Positions 8,733 through 18,864 of a stretch of DNA of 64,000 nt are shown piece after piece (position 1 is the stretch's first letter; each line of letters starts with the position of its first letter). The notes under the pieces are model-generated. The model did no database searches. It was not told the DNA's origin and saw only the letters and a program-made list of their open reading frames with translations. Both the position numbers and the translations under genes were made by a program. This DNA is from Burkholderia sp. WSM2232. Its GTDB lineage: Bacteria > Pseudomonadota > Gammaproteobacteria > Burkholderiales > Burkholderiaceae. The stretch is taken from NCBI RefSeq assembly GCF_000472545.1, contig NZ_AWZV01000003.1, positions 427,278 to 491,277 of the forward strand. The letters run 5' to 3'.

Positions 8733-9653
8733 ATGGACAAATTCCTCGCCGTCAAAACCTTGCTCGAAGTGGCCGACGCGGGCGGCTTTTCAAAGGCCGC
8801 GCAACGCCTTGGCGTCGCGACGTCGTCGGTCACGCGCCTGATGGATTCGCTCGAGGCTTCGCTTGGCACGGCGCTGTTGACTCGCACACCGCGCAAGGTC
8901 AGCCTCACCGACGCCGGCATCGCCTACGTCGAACAGGTCTCCAAGGTGCTCGACGATCTCGCCGAGGCCGACGAGAGCGTGTTCGACAGCGGCGCGTCGC
9001 CAGTCGGCGCGCTGCGCATCGCGGTGCCGTCCACCTACAGCCGGCTGTGCCTCGCGCAGCACCTTGCGGCGTTTCTCGCCGAACATCCGCGCGTGTTTCT
9101 CGATGTGGTGGTGAGCGATCATTTCGTCGATCTCGCGGTGGAGCGGATCGACGTCGCGGTTCGCATCGGCTTTGCCGAGCGCGACGCCAATCTGATCGTC
9201 AGAAAGCTTGCGGACAATCCGCGCCATGTCGTGGCGAGTCATGCGTACCTGCAGCGTTGCGGCACCCCCGGCACGCCTGCGGAGCTCACCGGGCACGAGT
9301 GCCTGCGGTTTGCTTACGGCGGCGGCCACCGCTCCCGCCAGGTATGGAGTTTCCACCGCGACGGCGAACAACAGCGCGTCGAGGTGCGCGGCCATCTGCT
9401 TTCGAACAGTCCCGACGTGCTCCTCGAAGCCGCGCTGGCCGGAAGCGGCATTGCGCTGCTGCCGCAATGGCAGGTTGAAGCCGAGGTGCGCGCCGGACGC
9501 CTGATGCGCCTCTTCGAGCAGTTCGACGCGCGGCCTCATGCCGGCGACGCCGTCGTGTACGCCGCGTATCTGCCCAATCGCCGTCAGTCGAGCAAGGTGC
9601 GTGCGCTTCTACAGTTTCTCGAGCCGCGCTTGCGGGCTTCGCTCGAAGGTTGA
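8733..9653 (+). CDS. LysR-family transcriptional regulator
   Basis: A 306-residue regulator. The N-terminal winged helix-turn-helix reads through FSKAAQRLGVATSSVTRLMDSLEASLGTALL, followed by a substrate-binding domain with the HFVDLAVERIDVAVRIG block typical of the CrgA/DmlR branch. Translation may also begin at 8673, but 8733 gives the normal LysR N-terminus (MDKFLAVKTLLEV). It is divergently placed from the MFS and OYE genes and is the obvious candidate to control them. Confidence 0.9.
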   Translation: MDKFLAVKTLLEVADAGGFSKAAQRLGVATSSVTRLMDSLEASLGTALLTRTPRKVSLTDAGIAYVEQVSKVLDDLAEADESVFDSGASPVGALRIAVPSTYSRLCLAQHLAAFLAEHPRVFLDVVVSDHFVDLAVERIDVAVRIGFAERDANLIVRKLADNPRHVVASHAYLQRCGTPGTPAELTGHECLRFAYGGGHRSRQVWSFHRDGEQQRVEVRGHLLSNSPDVLLEAALAGSGIALLPQWQVEAEVRAGRLMRLFEQFDARPHAGDAVVYAAYLPNRRQSSKVRALLQFLEPRLRASLEG

Positions 9654-9696
9654 ACGTGGGCTTCGACGGCCGGATGGCTGTGCGTGCGGCACGGCC

Positions 9697-10608
9697 CTAC
9701 GCGATGTCCGCGGTTCCATGTTCCGCCCGCAAATCCAGTTTCTGCTTGAGCGACACGATCAGGTGATCCACGAACGTCTTGATCTTCGCGTCGACGAATT
9801 GCCGCGACGGATACACGACGAACACATTGGTTGCTTCGAGCGGGTAGTGCGCGAACAGATGAACCAGCTTTCCTTCCTTCAGCTCGTCCTGGACCGAGTA
9901 AGCCGGCACCGCGCCGACGCCCGCACCCTCCAGCAACGCGAGCCGCAGCGCCTGCATGTTGTTGACGACGAAGTGGCCGGCCTGCGCCGCGTCGCCGGCC
10001 GGCCACTCCGTAGGCGGATCGAACGACGACCTGCTTTGCATGAGCGTGTGATTCGGCAGATCGTCCACGCTGTGCACCGGATGCCGTGCGAGGTAGGAGG
10101 GCGCGGCAACCAGAATGCGTTGGCAACGCCCGATCAGCCGGCTCACATTGCGGGAGTCGGGTAGCGACGCCGCTGAGATGATCGACACGTCAACCTCGTC
10201 TTCGATCAGGTTGGCCATGCGCGGCAGCAACTTCAAGTCGATCGAGACGGCCGGAAACGCATGGCGATATTCGACGATGGTGGACGTCAACTGCTTCAGG
10301 CCAATGTCGGGCACCGCATGTACTCGCAGCGTGCCGCGCGGCAGCATGTGGGCGTTGCTCGCCTCGGCGTCGGCCTCGTCGATCTCGGCGAGGATCTTCT
10401 TGCAGCGCCGGTAGTAGCGCTCGCCGCACTCAGTGAGCGAGACGCTGCGGGTCGTGCGCTGCAAAAGCCGCGTATGCAGATGCTCCTCCAGTGAAACCAC
10501 AGCGCGCGAAATATTGCCGGCGCTGCAGTCCATGTGTTTCGCAACCGCGCTGAAGTTTCCGGTTTCTGCTACCCGCGAGAACACCCGCATGCTGAAGATT
10601 CTGTCCAT
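9697..10608 (-). CDS. LysR-family transcriptional regulator
   Basis: A 303-residue LysR protein with the helix-turn-helix at about residues 17-45 (NFSAVAKHMDCSAGNISRAVVSLEEHL) and a full effector domain. It converges with the LysR gene ending at 9653, and the two stops are about 45 bp apart. The divergent neighbour, 600 bp away, is poxB. A role in poxB control is possible but not shown by sequence. Confidence 0.88.
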   Translation of the reverse strand: MDRIFSMRVFSRVAETGNFSAVAKHMDCSAGNISRAVVSLEEHLHTRLLQRTTRSVSLTECGERYYRRCKKILAEIDEADAEASNAHMLPRGTLRVHAVPDIGLKQLTSTIVEYRHAFPAVSIDLKLLPRMANLIEDEVDVSIISAASLPDSRNVSRLIGRCQRILVAAPSYLARHPVHSVDDLPNHTLMQSRSSFDPPTEWPAGDAAQAGHFVVNNMQALRLALLEGAGVGAVPAYSVQDELKEGKLVHLFAHYPLEATNVFVVYPSRQFVDAKIKTFVDHLIVSLKQKLDLRAEHGTADIA

Positions 10609-11204
10609 GGCCGCTCCGATCTCCCGATTCCATTGAGCCCGACAACACTGCTTGACCGATGTGGAAAAGATACGATTCGCGGCGCCCCGGCACCATCCCT
10701 ACATACGGCTCACGCGCTCACCTATGCATTCACGGCACTCATCCGTTGGTATAGGTTCGCGAAAGATGAACCGCCTCACAGCTTGAGCAGCCGTGCCGCG
10801 TTGCTCATGAAGCCGTGGCAGGTAGCTGCCGCCGCTACCGCAGGGTGTTGCGGTTCGCGGCGCACGGTCCGACGGGCGTCGATCTGGCCGTCGCAATGGC
10901 ATGCGCGGCTCGTCGAAGCGGCCGGTATTCAGGTCTTTTAAGCCGTCGTTCAGGACTTCTTCGTGCCCGTCGCCTAGTTTGCGAGAGTTGCCGCGACGCT
11001 GCCGCGCGGTCGTGTTGCCGCCCGGTCGCGGCGCGGGTTGGGGTCGGGTTGGCGTCGTGTCGCGGCTGAAATGCGGCTCCCTGCTTACCTAATGGCCGCA
11101 TTGCCGCAGTGTTGCGGCTTGCCAACGGTGGCTTGCCTGCCCGCTTGGCCGCAGTCTGCTAGTGTGAGCCAGTCGATCTCATCCACCGTGAAAAGGAGTC
11201 AAGC
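10609..11204. other. Gene-free gap between LysR and poxB
   Basis: No supported gene lies in these 596 bp. The short frames on both strands lack ribosome sites and family signatures. The last part holds the poxB leader, with AAAGGAG at about 11193-11199 just before the ATG. I could not place a convincing sigma-70 promoter. Confidence 0.6.
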
Positions 11205-12926
11205 ATGGCCAGCAACACGATTGCCAGTTACCTTGCCGCAACGCTCGCCGCAGCAGGTGTCGAACGGATCTGGGGCGTGACCGGGGACAGTCTGAACGGG
11301 CTCGCGTACAGCCTCGACCAGCTTGGTTCGATACGCTGGATGCACACGCGTCACGAGGAAGCCGCCGCTTTTGCGGCCGGCGCCGACGCCGCTTCGAGCG
11401 GGCGCCTCGCAGTGTGCGCGGGCAGTTGCGGGCCGGGCAACCTGCACCTGATCAACGGCTTGTTCGACTGCCATCGCAATCATCAACCGGTGCTGGCCAT
11501 TGCCGCGCATATTCCGTCGACGGAAATCGGCCTCGGCTACTTTCAGGAAACGCATCCGCAGGAGCTCTTCAAGGAGTGCAGCCATTATGTGGAGGTGGTG
11601 TCGTCGGCGGCACAGTTTCCGCGTGTGCTGGCCCGCGCGATGCGCACGGCCATCGAGGAGCGGGGCGTCGCGGTAATCGTGCTGCCGGGCGACATTGCGC
11701 TAAGCGAGGGGCCGGCCGAAGCGCCTTCCTGGACAGAGAGCGCGCCGCCGCGCATCCTGCCCGCTGAACAGGACCTGGACCGTCTGGCGGCGCTATTGAA
11801 TGCGTCCGACGCGGTCACGATCATGTGCGGCAGCGGCACGCAGGGCGCGCACGACGAAGTGGTCGCACTGGCCGATACGCTCGGCGCGCCCATCGTGCAC
11901 GCGTTGCGCGGCAAGCAGTTCATCGAATACGACAATCCGTACGATGTCGGCATGACGGGGCTGATCGGCTTCAGTTCGGGCTATCACGCGATGATGTCGT
12001 GCGACACGCTGTTGCTGTTGGGCTGCGATTTTCCATACCGGCCGTTCTATCCGACCGACGCGAAAGTTATTCAGGTCGACTGGAAGGGTTCGCAGCTCGG
12101 CCACCGCGCACCGCTCGCGCTCGGGCTGGTCGGCACCGTCAAAGAGACCGTCGCCGCCACGTTGCCGAAGCTGCAACGCAAGACCGACCGCGGCTTCATC
12201 GACAACGCGCGCAAGCACTATGCGTCGGCCCGCAAGGGACTCGACGACCTCGCGACGCCAGCCGGCCCCGGCCGCCCGATCCATCCGCAGTATCTCGCGA
12301 AGATGATCGACGAAGCCGCGAGCGACGACGCGATCTTCACCGCCGACGTCGGCACGCCCACCGTGTGGGCCGCGCGTTACCTGACGATGAACGGCAAACG
12401 CCAGTTGCACGGTTCGTTCAATCACGGTTCGATGGCCAACGCGATGCCGCAGGCGCTTGGCGCGCAAGGGGCGCATCCGTGGCGGCAGGTGGTGTCGTTA
12501 TCCGGCGATGGCGGCCTCTCCATGCTGCTTGGCGACCTGCTCACCGCGCGGCAACTCGACTTGCCGATCAAGGTCGTGGTGTTCAACAACAGCCTGCTCG
12601 GCTTCGTCTCGATGGAACTGAAGGCGGGCGGCTATCTGGATACGAACGTCGACCTCGCGAAGACCGACTTCGCGGCAATCGCGAAGGGCGCCGGCATCTT
12701 CAGCATTCGCGTTGAGCAGTCGGAAGACGTGGCGGCCGCGCTGAAACAGGCATTCGATCATCCAGGACCGGCGCTCGTCGACGTAGTCACGTCGAAACAC
12801 GAACTGGCCATGCCGCCAAAGATCCAGCTGGAACAGGCAAAGGGCTTCAGCCTCTACATGATGCGCGCAATCCTCAACGGACGCGGCGACGAGATCGTCG
12901 AACTGGCGCGCACGAACTTGCGTTAG
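11205..12926 (+). CDS. poxB: Pyruvate:ubiquinone oxidoreductase (pyruvate oxidase)
   Basis: PoxB converts pyruvate to acetate and CO2 with thiamine diphosphate and FAD and reduces membrane ubiquinone. The 573-residue protein matches E. coli PoxB in blocks throughout: [11 protein letters not shown], the THRHEE-type Glu region ([14 protein letters not shown]), [19 protein letters not shown] and the C-terminal [10 protein letters not shown]. The GDGG...N thiamine-diphosphate motif is present as [17 protein letters not shown]...VVFNNS. The lipid-activated C-terminal helix is retained. A strong AAAGGAG ribosome site precedes the ATG and an intrinsic terminator follows, so it is probably a single-gene unit. 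Confidence 0.95.
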   Translation: MASNTIASYLAATLAAAGVERIWGVTGDSLNGLAYSLDQLGSIRWMHTRHEEAAAFAAGADAASSGRLAVCAGSCGPGNLHLINGLFDCHRNHQPVLAIAAHIPSTEIGLGYFQETHPQELFKECSHYVEVVSSAAQFPRVLARAMRTAIEERGVAVIVLPGDIALSEGPAEAPSWTESAPPRILPAEQDLDRLAALLNASDAVTIMCGSGTQGAHDEVVALADTLGAPIVHALRGKQFIEYDNPYDVGMTGLIGFSSGYHAMMSCDTLLLLGCDFPYRPFYPTDAKVIQVDWKGSQLGHRAPLALGLVGTVKETVAATLPKLQRKTDRGFIDNARKHYASARKGLDDLATPAGPGRPIHPQYLAKMIDEAASDDAIFTADVGTPTVWAARYLTMNGKRQLHGSFNHGSMANAMPQALGAQGAHPWRQVVSLSGDGGLSMLLGDLLTARQLDLPIKVVVFNNSLLGFVSMELKAGGYLDTNVDLAKTDFAAIAKGAGIFSIRVEQSEDVAAALKQAFDHPGPALVDVVTSKHELAMPPKIQLEQAKGFSLYMMRAILNGRGDEIVELARTNLR

Positions 12927-12956
12927 CAAGCGCGCAAGCCAGGCGACGCGCGCCGA

Positions 12957-12987
12957 GGCGCCTGCCGTTGCGGGCGCCTTCTTTTTT
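12957..12987 (+). terminator. Intrinsic terminator after poxB
   Basis: A 9-bp stem (GGCGCCTGC with GCGGGCGCC, one G-T pair) with a CGTT loop is followed by TTCTTTTTT. It lies about 30 bp past the poxB stop codon. Confidence 0.85.
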
Positions 12988-13016
12988 GCTCGGTTTTTGG
13001 CGCGGCATCTCGCGTA

Positions 13017-13041
13017 TGCGCAAAAACCGTGCTTTTGCGCA
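13017..13041. promoter_or_regulatory. Inverted repeat upstream of the efflux operon
   Basis: Arms TGCGCAAAA and TTTTGCGCA (9 bp, perfect) flank a 7-bp spacer about 120 bp before the first efflux gene. No T-run follows, so an operator is more likely than a terminator. The binding protein is unknown. Confidence 0.45.
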
Positions 13042-13159
13042 AAGGCGGCCGTTGCTTCTATCGCAGACTGACGACGGTACGCATAGCGCGGCATGCACGC
13101 GGCCAGAGCTGCGGCCGAGCCACACGCAACTTCACATCGAGCAGAACACGGGGAGCCTG

Positions 13160-15427
13160 ATGACACTGCAAGCGGACACGGCCACCGCAACCTTGCCCCG
13201 ATGGCGCAGCGAGCTGAGCACCTACTGGAGCGACGACGGCCCGCGCTTTCGCCATATCGCGAAGGTAGCCATCGCGATGACGCTCGCGATGTGGCTGTGC
13301 ATGCGCCTCGAACTGCGCACGCCCGCTACCGCGATGGTCTCCTGTGTCATCGTGATGATGCATCAGCAAAGCGGCATGGTGATCGCGCGCGGTTTTTATC
13401 GCGGCCTTGGCATAGTGGGCGGCAGCTTCGCCGGCCTGGTGCTGATTGCGTTGTTTGCACAGCAGCCCTGGCTCTTCCTCACGGCGCTGGCAGCATGGAT
13501 CGGCGCGTGCGTGTTCGGCGCGGCGTACTACCGCAATTTCCAGTCATACGGATTCGTGCTGACGGGATACGGCACGGCGATTACCGCCATACCCGTCTGG
13601 TCGAATCCTTACGCCGTGTACGACAACGTGGTGTTCACGGTGAGCGAAGTGGTGATCGGCGTGGTCTGCGCGAGCGTGGTCAGCGCGGTGCTGCTGCCGC
13701 GCCCCGTGGTGCCCGAACTGTACGCGTCGAGCCGCAAGAGCTTCACGAATCTGCTCAACGCAATGCACGCAGTGCTGGAGCGCGCGGCGACGCTCGCCGG
13801 CTTCGACACGTTTGTCGCGCTGATACGCGAGCGTGTCGGTGTGGAGAGCCTGCGCAGCGGCGCGGTGTTCGAAGATCCGTTGATCCGTTTGCGCAATCCC
13901 ATCTACATGGACTTCGACCGCGGCTTTCTCGATACCGTCGGCTGGATTCACGCGTTGCAGCAGTTGCAGGCGCGTGCCGCCGCACAAGCGCACCCGCGCG
14001 CGCTCGCCGCGGTGCAGGAACTGCTTGGCGGGCTGCTTGCGGTGGTGCCCAATCACGCACCGGCCGAGCTCGTCACAATCGAACAGGTGAAGGCCACGGC
14101 GAGCCGCCTCGACGCATTCGAAACGGCTTTGCCCGCGCAATTGGGCCGCCTGCTGCAATCGCTCGCGGACTTGCCGCCGCACGAGCGCCAGTTCGTCGCG
14201 GCCACCGGCGGGGCGCTGTTCTTTTCAATCGACGATCTGCGCAGGATGTGCGACAGCTATGTCGCCGCGCGCAGCATTGTCCTGGCGCCCTGGCCACAGT
14301 CGGTACTCGGGGCTCTCGCTCGCCTCGGCCGCGCTCGAACGACGCGCGCGAACGCCAACCGGATTGCCGCGACCATTGCGGGCGCGCGCGCGGCGGTTGC
14401 GGTGTTGCTGGTCGGTGCGGCGTGGATGGCGTCCGGCTGGGTGGGCGGGGCGACGGCGATTGTCGCCGTGGCCATCACAAGTGCGCTGTTCGCGCTCGCA
14501 CCCAATCCGATCGTGGCGAGCTGGCAGATTTTCGGCGGCTGCCTGGGCGGCTGGATCGCGGGGTTCGGGTTCAATTTTTTCGTGTTGCCGCGCATCGATA
14601 CATTCGAATTGCTCGCCGCGTCCATGGCGATCTTCGTGATGGTGGGCAGCTATGTGAACACCTTTGCGAAGACGGCCATTCTTGGACTCGGCTTTAGCCT
14701 CTACTTCTGCTTTATCGTCGGCATTACGAACCCGACGGTCTATAACCCGAGCGGGTATCTCGACACGGGCTTTGCGCTCTTGTGCGGTATCGCGGTCGCC
14801 GCGGTCGCGTTTTCGGTCCTGGTGCCGCGCGCGGGCGAGTGGATCAACGCGAAGTACATCGGCCAGATTCGCGCCTTGATTGCAGAGGACGCGCGCGACG
14901 GCGAGCTGGACGACCTTCTGTATCGCTTCGAAGCGGGCGTGCGCGACTTCATGCTGGAGGTCGCACAGGCTCCGGTGGACCGGCACCTGGACCGCGAGCG
15001 CCTGATGGCCTGGGCGTTCGCCGCGCTCGAGATCGGGCGCGCGATGATCCTGATGCGCATGCATACCGAGCAGCTCGCCGGGCGGCTGAGGCAAGCGCGG
15101 GGCGAAGGGCATGGCGAAGCAGAATCAGGCGGCGAAAACCGCCCGCCATTGCCGCCGGGATGGCGCGCCGCGCAGCAGGCGTGGCTGGCGGCGCTCGCCG
15201 AGGCTTTTGTCGTCGCCACGCCGCAGGCCGTCGACAATGCGCGGACAGCCACCCGGCGCGCGCTTGATCTGCTGCCGCCGGAACCGGGTATCGCTGTCGA
15301 CGCGAACACGCTCGCGCGCTACCGGATGCGCGCGTTGCTGCATCTCACCGAACTGACGCTGACCGACGACACGCTGAGCGTGTGGCGGCCCGCGCCGCTC
15401 GGCCACACGAAGCGGGCGCCCGCATGA
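13160..15427 (+). CDS. FUSC-family aromatic acid exporter, inner membrane (AaeB-like)
   Basis: A 755-residue inner-membrane protein of the FUSC/AaeB family (aromatic and hydroxy acid efflux). Two hydrophobic blocks, near residues 20-170 and 400-540, are separated by a large soluble domain, as in the family. The start at 13160 has GGGGAG five bases upstream; a longer frame begins inside the poxB terminator and was rejected. Its stop overlaps the start of the outer-membrane factor gene by ATGA. The next genes encode a DUF1656 protein and a HlyD-type adaptor, giving a full tripartite pump. Confidence 0.92.
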   Translation: MTLQADTATATLPRWRSELSTYWSDDGPRFRHIAKVAIAMTLAMWLCMRLELRTPATAMVSCVIVMMHQQSGMVIARGFYRGLGIVGGSFAGLVLIALFAQQPWLFLTALAAWIGACVFGAAYYRNFQSYGFVLTGYGTAITAIPVWSNPYAVYDNVVFTVSEVVIGVVCASVVSAVLLPRPVVPELYASSRKSFTNLLNAMHAVLERAATLAGFDTFVALIRERVGVESLRSGAVFEDPLIRLRNPIYMDFDRGFLDTVGWIHALQQLQARAAAQAHPRALAAVQELLGGLLAVVPNHAPAELVTIEQVKATASRLDAFETALPAQLGRLLQSLADLPPHERQFVAATGGALFFSIDDLRRMCDSYVAARSIVLAPWPQSVLGALARLGRARTTRANANRIAATIAGARAAVAVLLVGAAWMASGWVGGATAIVAVAITSALFALAPNPIVASWQIFGGCLGGWIAGFGFNFFVLPRIDTFELLAASMAIFVMVGSYVNTFAKTAILGLGFSLYFCFIVGITNPTVYNPSGYLDTGFALLCGIAVAAVAFSVLVPRAGEWINAKYIGQIRALIAEDARDGELDDLLYRFEAGVRDFMLEVAQAPVDRHLDRERLMAWAFAALEIGRAMILMRMHTEQLAGRLRQARGEGHGEAESGGENRPPLPPGWRAAQQAWLAALAEAFVVATPQAVDNARTATRRALDLLPPEPGIAVDANTLARYRMRALLHLTELTLTDDTLSVWRPAPLGHTKRAPA

Positions 15428-16965
15428 AACGGCATTTCGAGTCCTCGTCCTCGTCCTTTTCCTTCTCTTCGTCCATCTGCTGGCGCGCGGCGTGGCGGCC
15501 GGCGACAGCCGCGCTTGCCAGCGCGCTGCTGCTTGGCGCATGCATCGGCGATGGCGGCATTCACACGCGCGAAACGCCGTTCGACGCCGCGGCGCTCGAT
15601 CCGGGCGCTGCGCTGCGCGCCACGCAGGCCGATGCGAAATGGCCGGCCGGCGGCTGGTGGCGCCAATGGAACGATCCGCAACTGGACCGGCTGGTGGCGG
15701 ACGCCACCGCCGGCAATCCCGGCTTGCAGGCGATCGGGCAGCGCATCGAGGTGGCGCGTTTTCAGGCGCAGGTGGCGGGCGCAGCCGAACTGCCGCAACT
15801 GAATGCGAGCGGCAGCTTCGAGCGCCGGCGCTACGCGCGCTACACGACGCCGGCGCCGCCCGGCGGCACGACGGTGTGGAGCAACAGCATAGAGGCGGAC
15901 CTTTCATACGATCTCGATCTGTGGGGCAAGTCGCGCGCGCTTCGCGAGGGCGCGCTCGACAATGTGCGCGCGGTGGCCGCCGACGCGCGTTTCGCTCAGG
16001 TGGAACTGCAGACCGCCGTGGTCCGCAGCTATGTGCAGTTGTCGCTGGCGTATGCGTTGCTCGACGTTCACAGCGCCGTGCAAAGCCAGCAGCAGCGCAC
16101 GCTCGACATTGCAGAGCGCCGCTTTCGCGCGGGCGTCGGCAGCGGCCTCGAGGTCAGCCAGGCCGAAAGTCAGCTGGCGATGAGCACCACGCGGTTACAG
16201 CAGGCGCAGCAGCAGATCGCGCTCGCGCGCATCGGCCTTGCCGGGCTGGCGGGCAAGGGGCCCGGTTATGGCGACACGTTGCGCCGTCCCAACCTGGCGC
16301 TCAGCGTGCCGGTGAAGCTGCCCGCCTCGCTGCCGGCGGATCTGCTCGGGCACCGCGCCGACGTGGTGGCCAACCGTTGGCGCGTGCAGGAAGCGGACAA
16401 GGGCATTGCCGCGACGCACGCCGATTTCTATCCGGACATCAATCTGGTCGCAATGGCGTCGCTCGGTTCCGCGGCGACTTTCGGCGGCTTCCTGAACTTC
16501 GTCGACAGCAATGGCTTGGGTCACGGCGCAGGCGCGGCGATCTCGCTGCCGGTTTTCGACGGCGGCCGGCGGCGCGGCAACTACGGCGTGGCGGTCGCCT
16601 CGCGCGACGCCGCCGTGGACGCCTACAACCAGAGCGTGGTCAACGCGCTGCAAGGCGTTGCGGCGCAGGTGGTGTCGCTGCGCTCGCTCGAAGAGCAGCA
16701 GGCTTCGGTGCAAAGCACGCTCGCGTCGACGCGCAAGTCGTTCCAGCTGGCCGACGCCGGTTATCGCAGCGGTATCACCGAATTTCTCAATGTACTTGCC
16801 GCGCAAAACGCGCAACTGGAACAGCAGGAGAGCCTCGCGGCAATTCAGGCAAAGCGGCTCGATGCGTGGGCGCTGCTGATGAAGGAACTGGGCGGCGGGT
16901 TCCAGGCCGACGAGTCGCAGGACTTGCCGCACGACTTGCCGCAAGGAGTGGCGAATGCCCGGTGA
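15424..16965 (+). CDS. Outer-membrane efflux lipoprotein (OprM/NodT family)
   Basis: A 513-residue outer-membrane channel of the RND/MFS/FUSC efflux type. The signal ends in a lipobox LGAC with the acylated cysteine at residue 40. A serine/phenylalanine-rich stretch (residues 7-17) comes before the hydrophobic core, which is unusual in composition. The mature part shows the two OEP repeats and the conserved ADFYPDINL and LDLWGK blocks. The start overlaps the exporter stop by 4 bp, and its 3' end overlaps the DUF1656 gene by 11 bp. Confidence 0.93.
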   Translation: MKRHFESSSSSFSFSSSICWRAAWRPATAALASALLLGACIGDGGIHTRETPFDAAALDPGAALRATQADAKWPAGGWWRQWNDPQLDRLVADATAGNPGLQAIGQRIEVARFQAQVAGAAELPQLNASGSFERRRYARYTTPAPPGGTTVWSNSIEADLSYDLDLWGKSRALREGALDNVRAVAADARFAQVELQTAVVRSYVQLSLAYALLDVHSAVQSQQQRTLDIAERRFRAGVGSGLEVSQAESQLAMSTTRLQQAQQQIALARIGLAGLAGKGPGYGDTLRRPNLALSVPVKLPASLPADLLGHRADVVANRWRVQEADKGIAATHADFYPDINLVAMASLGSAATFGGFLNFVDSNGLGHGAGAAISLPVFDGGRRRGNYGVAVASRDAAVDAYNQSVVNALQGVAAQVVSLRSLEEQQASVQSTLASTRKSFQLADAGYRSGITEFLNVLAAQNAQLEQQESLAAIQAKRLDAWALLMKELGGGFQADESQDLPHDLPQGVANAR

Positions 16966-17155
16966 AATCGACCTCTTTTCGCTGCTCGTGCCGGGCTTGC
17001 TGCCGATTCTCGTCGGCTGCGCGCTGCTGTTCGTGGTTCTCGACCTCGTGCTGGCGAGATTCGGCTTTTATCGCTGCACGTGGCACCCAAGCCTCTTTCG
17101 GGTGGCGCTGTTTGCCGCGCTGTTTAGCGGCGCCTCGCTGCTGTTGTGGCAATGA
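16955..17155 (+). CDS. DUF1656 small inner-membrane protein
   Basis: This 66-residue protein has two hydrophobic helices and the RFGFYRCTWHPSLF block typical of DUF1656 (AaeX-like) proteins, which accompany FUSC/HlyD pumps. It overlaps the outer-membrane factor gene by 11 bp. Its exact job in the pump is not known. Confidence 0.88.
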   Translation: MPGEIDLFSLLVPGLLPILVGCALLFVVLDLVLARFGFYRCTWHPSLFRVALFAALFSGASLLLWQ

Positions 17156-17220
17156 ACGGCCACGGCATCCACCATTTTTTTCACCCCACCGACTGCCCAC
17201 GCTAACGCCAGGTCATTTAG

Positions 17221-18180
17221 ATGAAAACGCAATCCATCCTGCGGGCCGCTTTCACGCTCACGCTGCTCGTCGTCGCGATCGTGCTGGTTCGCATGCTCTG
17301 GCTCGAGTACATGTACTCGCCGTGGACCCGCGACGGCCGGGTCCGCGCGAAGGTCGTGCAGGTCGCCACCGACGTCTCGGGGCTGGTCAGCGAAGTGCGC
17401 GTCGTGGACAACCAGTGGGTGCGCAAGGGCGACATTCTGTTCGTGCTCGACCCGGCGCGCTTTCACTACGCGCTTGCTCAGGCCGACGCGGATCTGGCGC
17501 GTGCGCAGGCGCAGATGGCTCAGGCGAAGGCACGCATGGCGGCAAGCGCAGCGGATCTGGCAATGAAGCGAGCCCAGGCCGCGCGCCGCGCCAACCTGGC
17601 GGGCGACGTTATTTCTGACGAAAGCCGGCTGGATTTCGCGTCGCTCGCAAGCCAGGCCGCGTCCGACCATGCCGCCGACGTCGCCGCCTACAGCGCCGCC
17701 GAAGCCACCGTCAAGGCAGCCGTGGTGGCGCAACAGACAGCCGCACTGAATCTGGCGCGCAGCGAAGTGCGCGCGCCCTCCGACGGCTTTATCACCAACC
17801 TCAATCTTTACCCGGGCGACTTTGCTACCGCGGGCAGCGCGCGCATGGCCCTGATCGACTCGAACTCGTTCTGGGTCTACGGCTATTTCGAGGAGACCAA
17901 GCTGCCGCGCGTGCACGTCGGCGATCGCGCGGTGGTGCGACTGCTGTCGGGCGGCGCGGACATCGAGGGGCACGTGGACAGCCTCGCCTCCGGCATCGCC
18001 GACCGCGACAATTCGACCAGCAACGGCGATCTGCTAGCGGACGTCAATCCGGTCTTCACGTGGGTCCGGCTCGCCCAGCGCGTGCCGGTACGGGTTCATC
18101 TCGACCGCATTCCGGCCGGCGTCAGGCTCGCGACGGGCATGACGTGCACCGTCACGCTCCGGCCGCGAGGCGCGCCCTGA
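17221..18180 (+). CDS. HlyD-family periplasmic adaptor (AaeA/EmrA-like)
   Basis: A 319-residue membrane-fusion protein. One N-terminal membrane anchor (residues about 8-28) is followed by a biotinyl-lipoyl half, an alpha-helical coiled hairpin rich in Ala/Gln (about 80-170), the second lipoyl half (VRAPSDGFITNL) and a beta-barrel. It links the FUSC exporter to the outer-membrane lipoprotein. A 65-bp gap separates it from the DUF1656 gene, on the same strand. Confidence 0.92.
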   Translation: MKTQSILRAAFTLTLLVVAIVLVRMLWLEYMYSPWTRDGRVRAKVVQVATDVSGLVSEVRVVDNQWVRKGDILFVLDPARFHYALAQADADLARAQAQMAQAKARMAASAADLAMKRAQAARRANLAGDVISDESRLDFASLASQAASDHAADVAAYSAAEATVKAAVVAQQTAALNLARSEVRAPSDGFITNLNLYPGDFATAGSARMALIDSNSFWVYGYFEETKLPRVHVGDRAVVRLLSGGADIEGHVDSLASGIADRDNSTSNGDLLADVNPVFTWVRLAQRVPVRVHLDRIPAGVRLATGMTCTVTLRPRGAP

Positions 18181-18330
18181 AGAGATGCGCGGCGCGACAT
18201 CGTGCGAATCGAAAAACATGCTCCGCGCAAAGCGTTCACAGTAGCGCTCAGCGACGCCCGCCGCTCAAGGCAAAGTCGGGCGCCGTGGTGCAAACAGGCA
18301 ATTCCGTTCAACGCATTTCGTGGAGAAAAC

Positions 18331-18771
18331 ATGATCAAGGCAAAGTGGGCAATCGTATTGATGGCGGTGTCGGCATTGGGCGTGGTGAGCCAGCAGGCCA
18401 GCGCGCAGGTGGCGGGCGCGCAGCCGATCGGCATTAGCGTCGAACAGACGGCACTCGTGGTGGAAGGCTGGAGTGTCAAGAAAAGCCTGCTCGGCAAGAG
18501 CATCTATAACGACGAAGGGCAGAAGGTCGGTGTGCTTCACGACATCATCATTGCGCCCGATAACGCGGTCTCGTTCGGCATCGTGGCGGCGCACCAGTTT
18601 CTGGGCGTGTCGCACCATGACGTGGCCATCCCGATGTCGCAACTGGACTACATGAACGGCAAGCTCGTGTGGCCGGGCGCCACCCGCGAAGCGGTCAAGG
18701 CGATTCCCGCATTTCAGTATGCGAAAGTCCGCACGGTGCCTATCGCGCGTAAAGACTTCGGCCATCACTGA
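18331..18771 (+). CDS. Secreted PRC-barrel domain protein
   Basis: A 146-residue protein with a cleavable signal (hydrophobic 4-20, probable cut after QASAQ) and a PRC-barrel-like core (SLLGKSIYNDEGQKVGVLHDIIIAPDN). PRC barrels act in RNA processing or as stress-associated periplasmic modules. The export signal points to the periplasm here. The ATG at 18331 has GGAG six bases upstream. Its stop codon lies inside the first unit of a 7-bp tandem repeat. Confidence 0.82.
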   Translation: MIKAKWAIVLMAVSALGVVSQQASAQVAGAQPIGISVEQTALVVEGWSVKKSLLGKSIYNDEGQKVGVLHDIIIAPDNAVSFGIVAAHQFLGVSHHDVAIPMSQLDYMNGKLVWPGATREAVKAIPAFQYAKVRTVPIARKDFGHH

Positions 18772-18817
18772 GCCCTGAGCCTTGAGCCTTGAGCCTTGAG
18801 CCTGGAGCCCTAGGCCC
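18769..18817 (+). repeat. 7-bp tandem repeat (TGAGCCT), seven units
   Basis: Five near-identical units of TGAGCCT/C run from 18769 to 18803 and two diverged units extend to 18817. The first TGA of the array is the stop codon of the PRC-barrel gene, so copy-number change would leave the protein intact. Confidence 0.85.
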
Positions 18818-18839
18818 TAAGCTCCGACCGAGGCATGAT

Positions 18840-18864
18840 GCGCCGCCGCCGCAGGCGGCGGCGC
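18840..18864. other. Very GC-rich perfect hairpin
   Basis: Arms GCGCCGCCGCC and GGCGGCGGCGC (11 bp, perfect) enclose a GCA loop, 69 bp past the PRC-barrel stop. No T-run follows. It could limit read-through or protect a 3' end. A classical terminator is not supported. Confidence 0.5.

Noticed and set aside
10815..11125. Small frames in the LysR/poxB gap
   Set aside because: Arg-rich translations on both strands, no ribosome sites and no conserved blocks.
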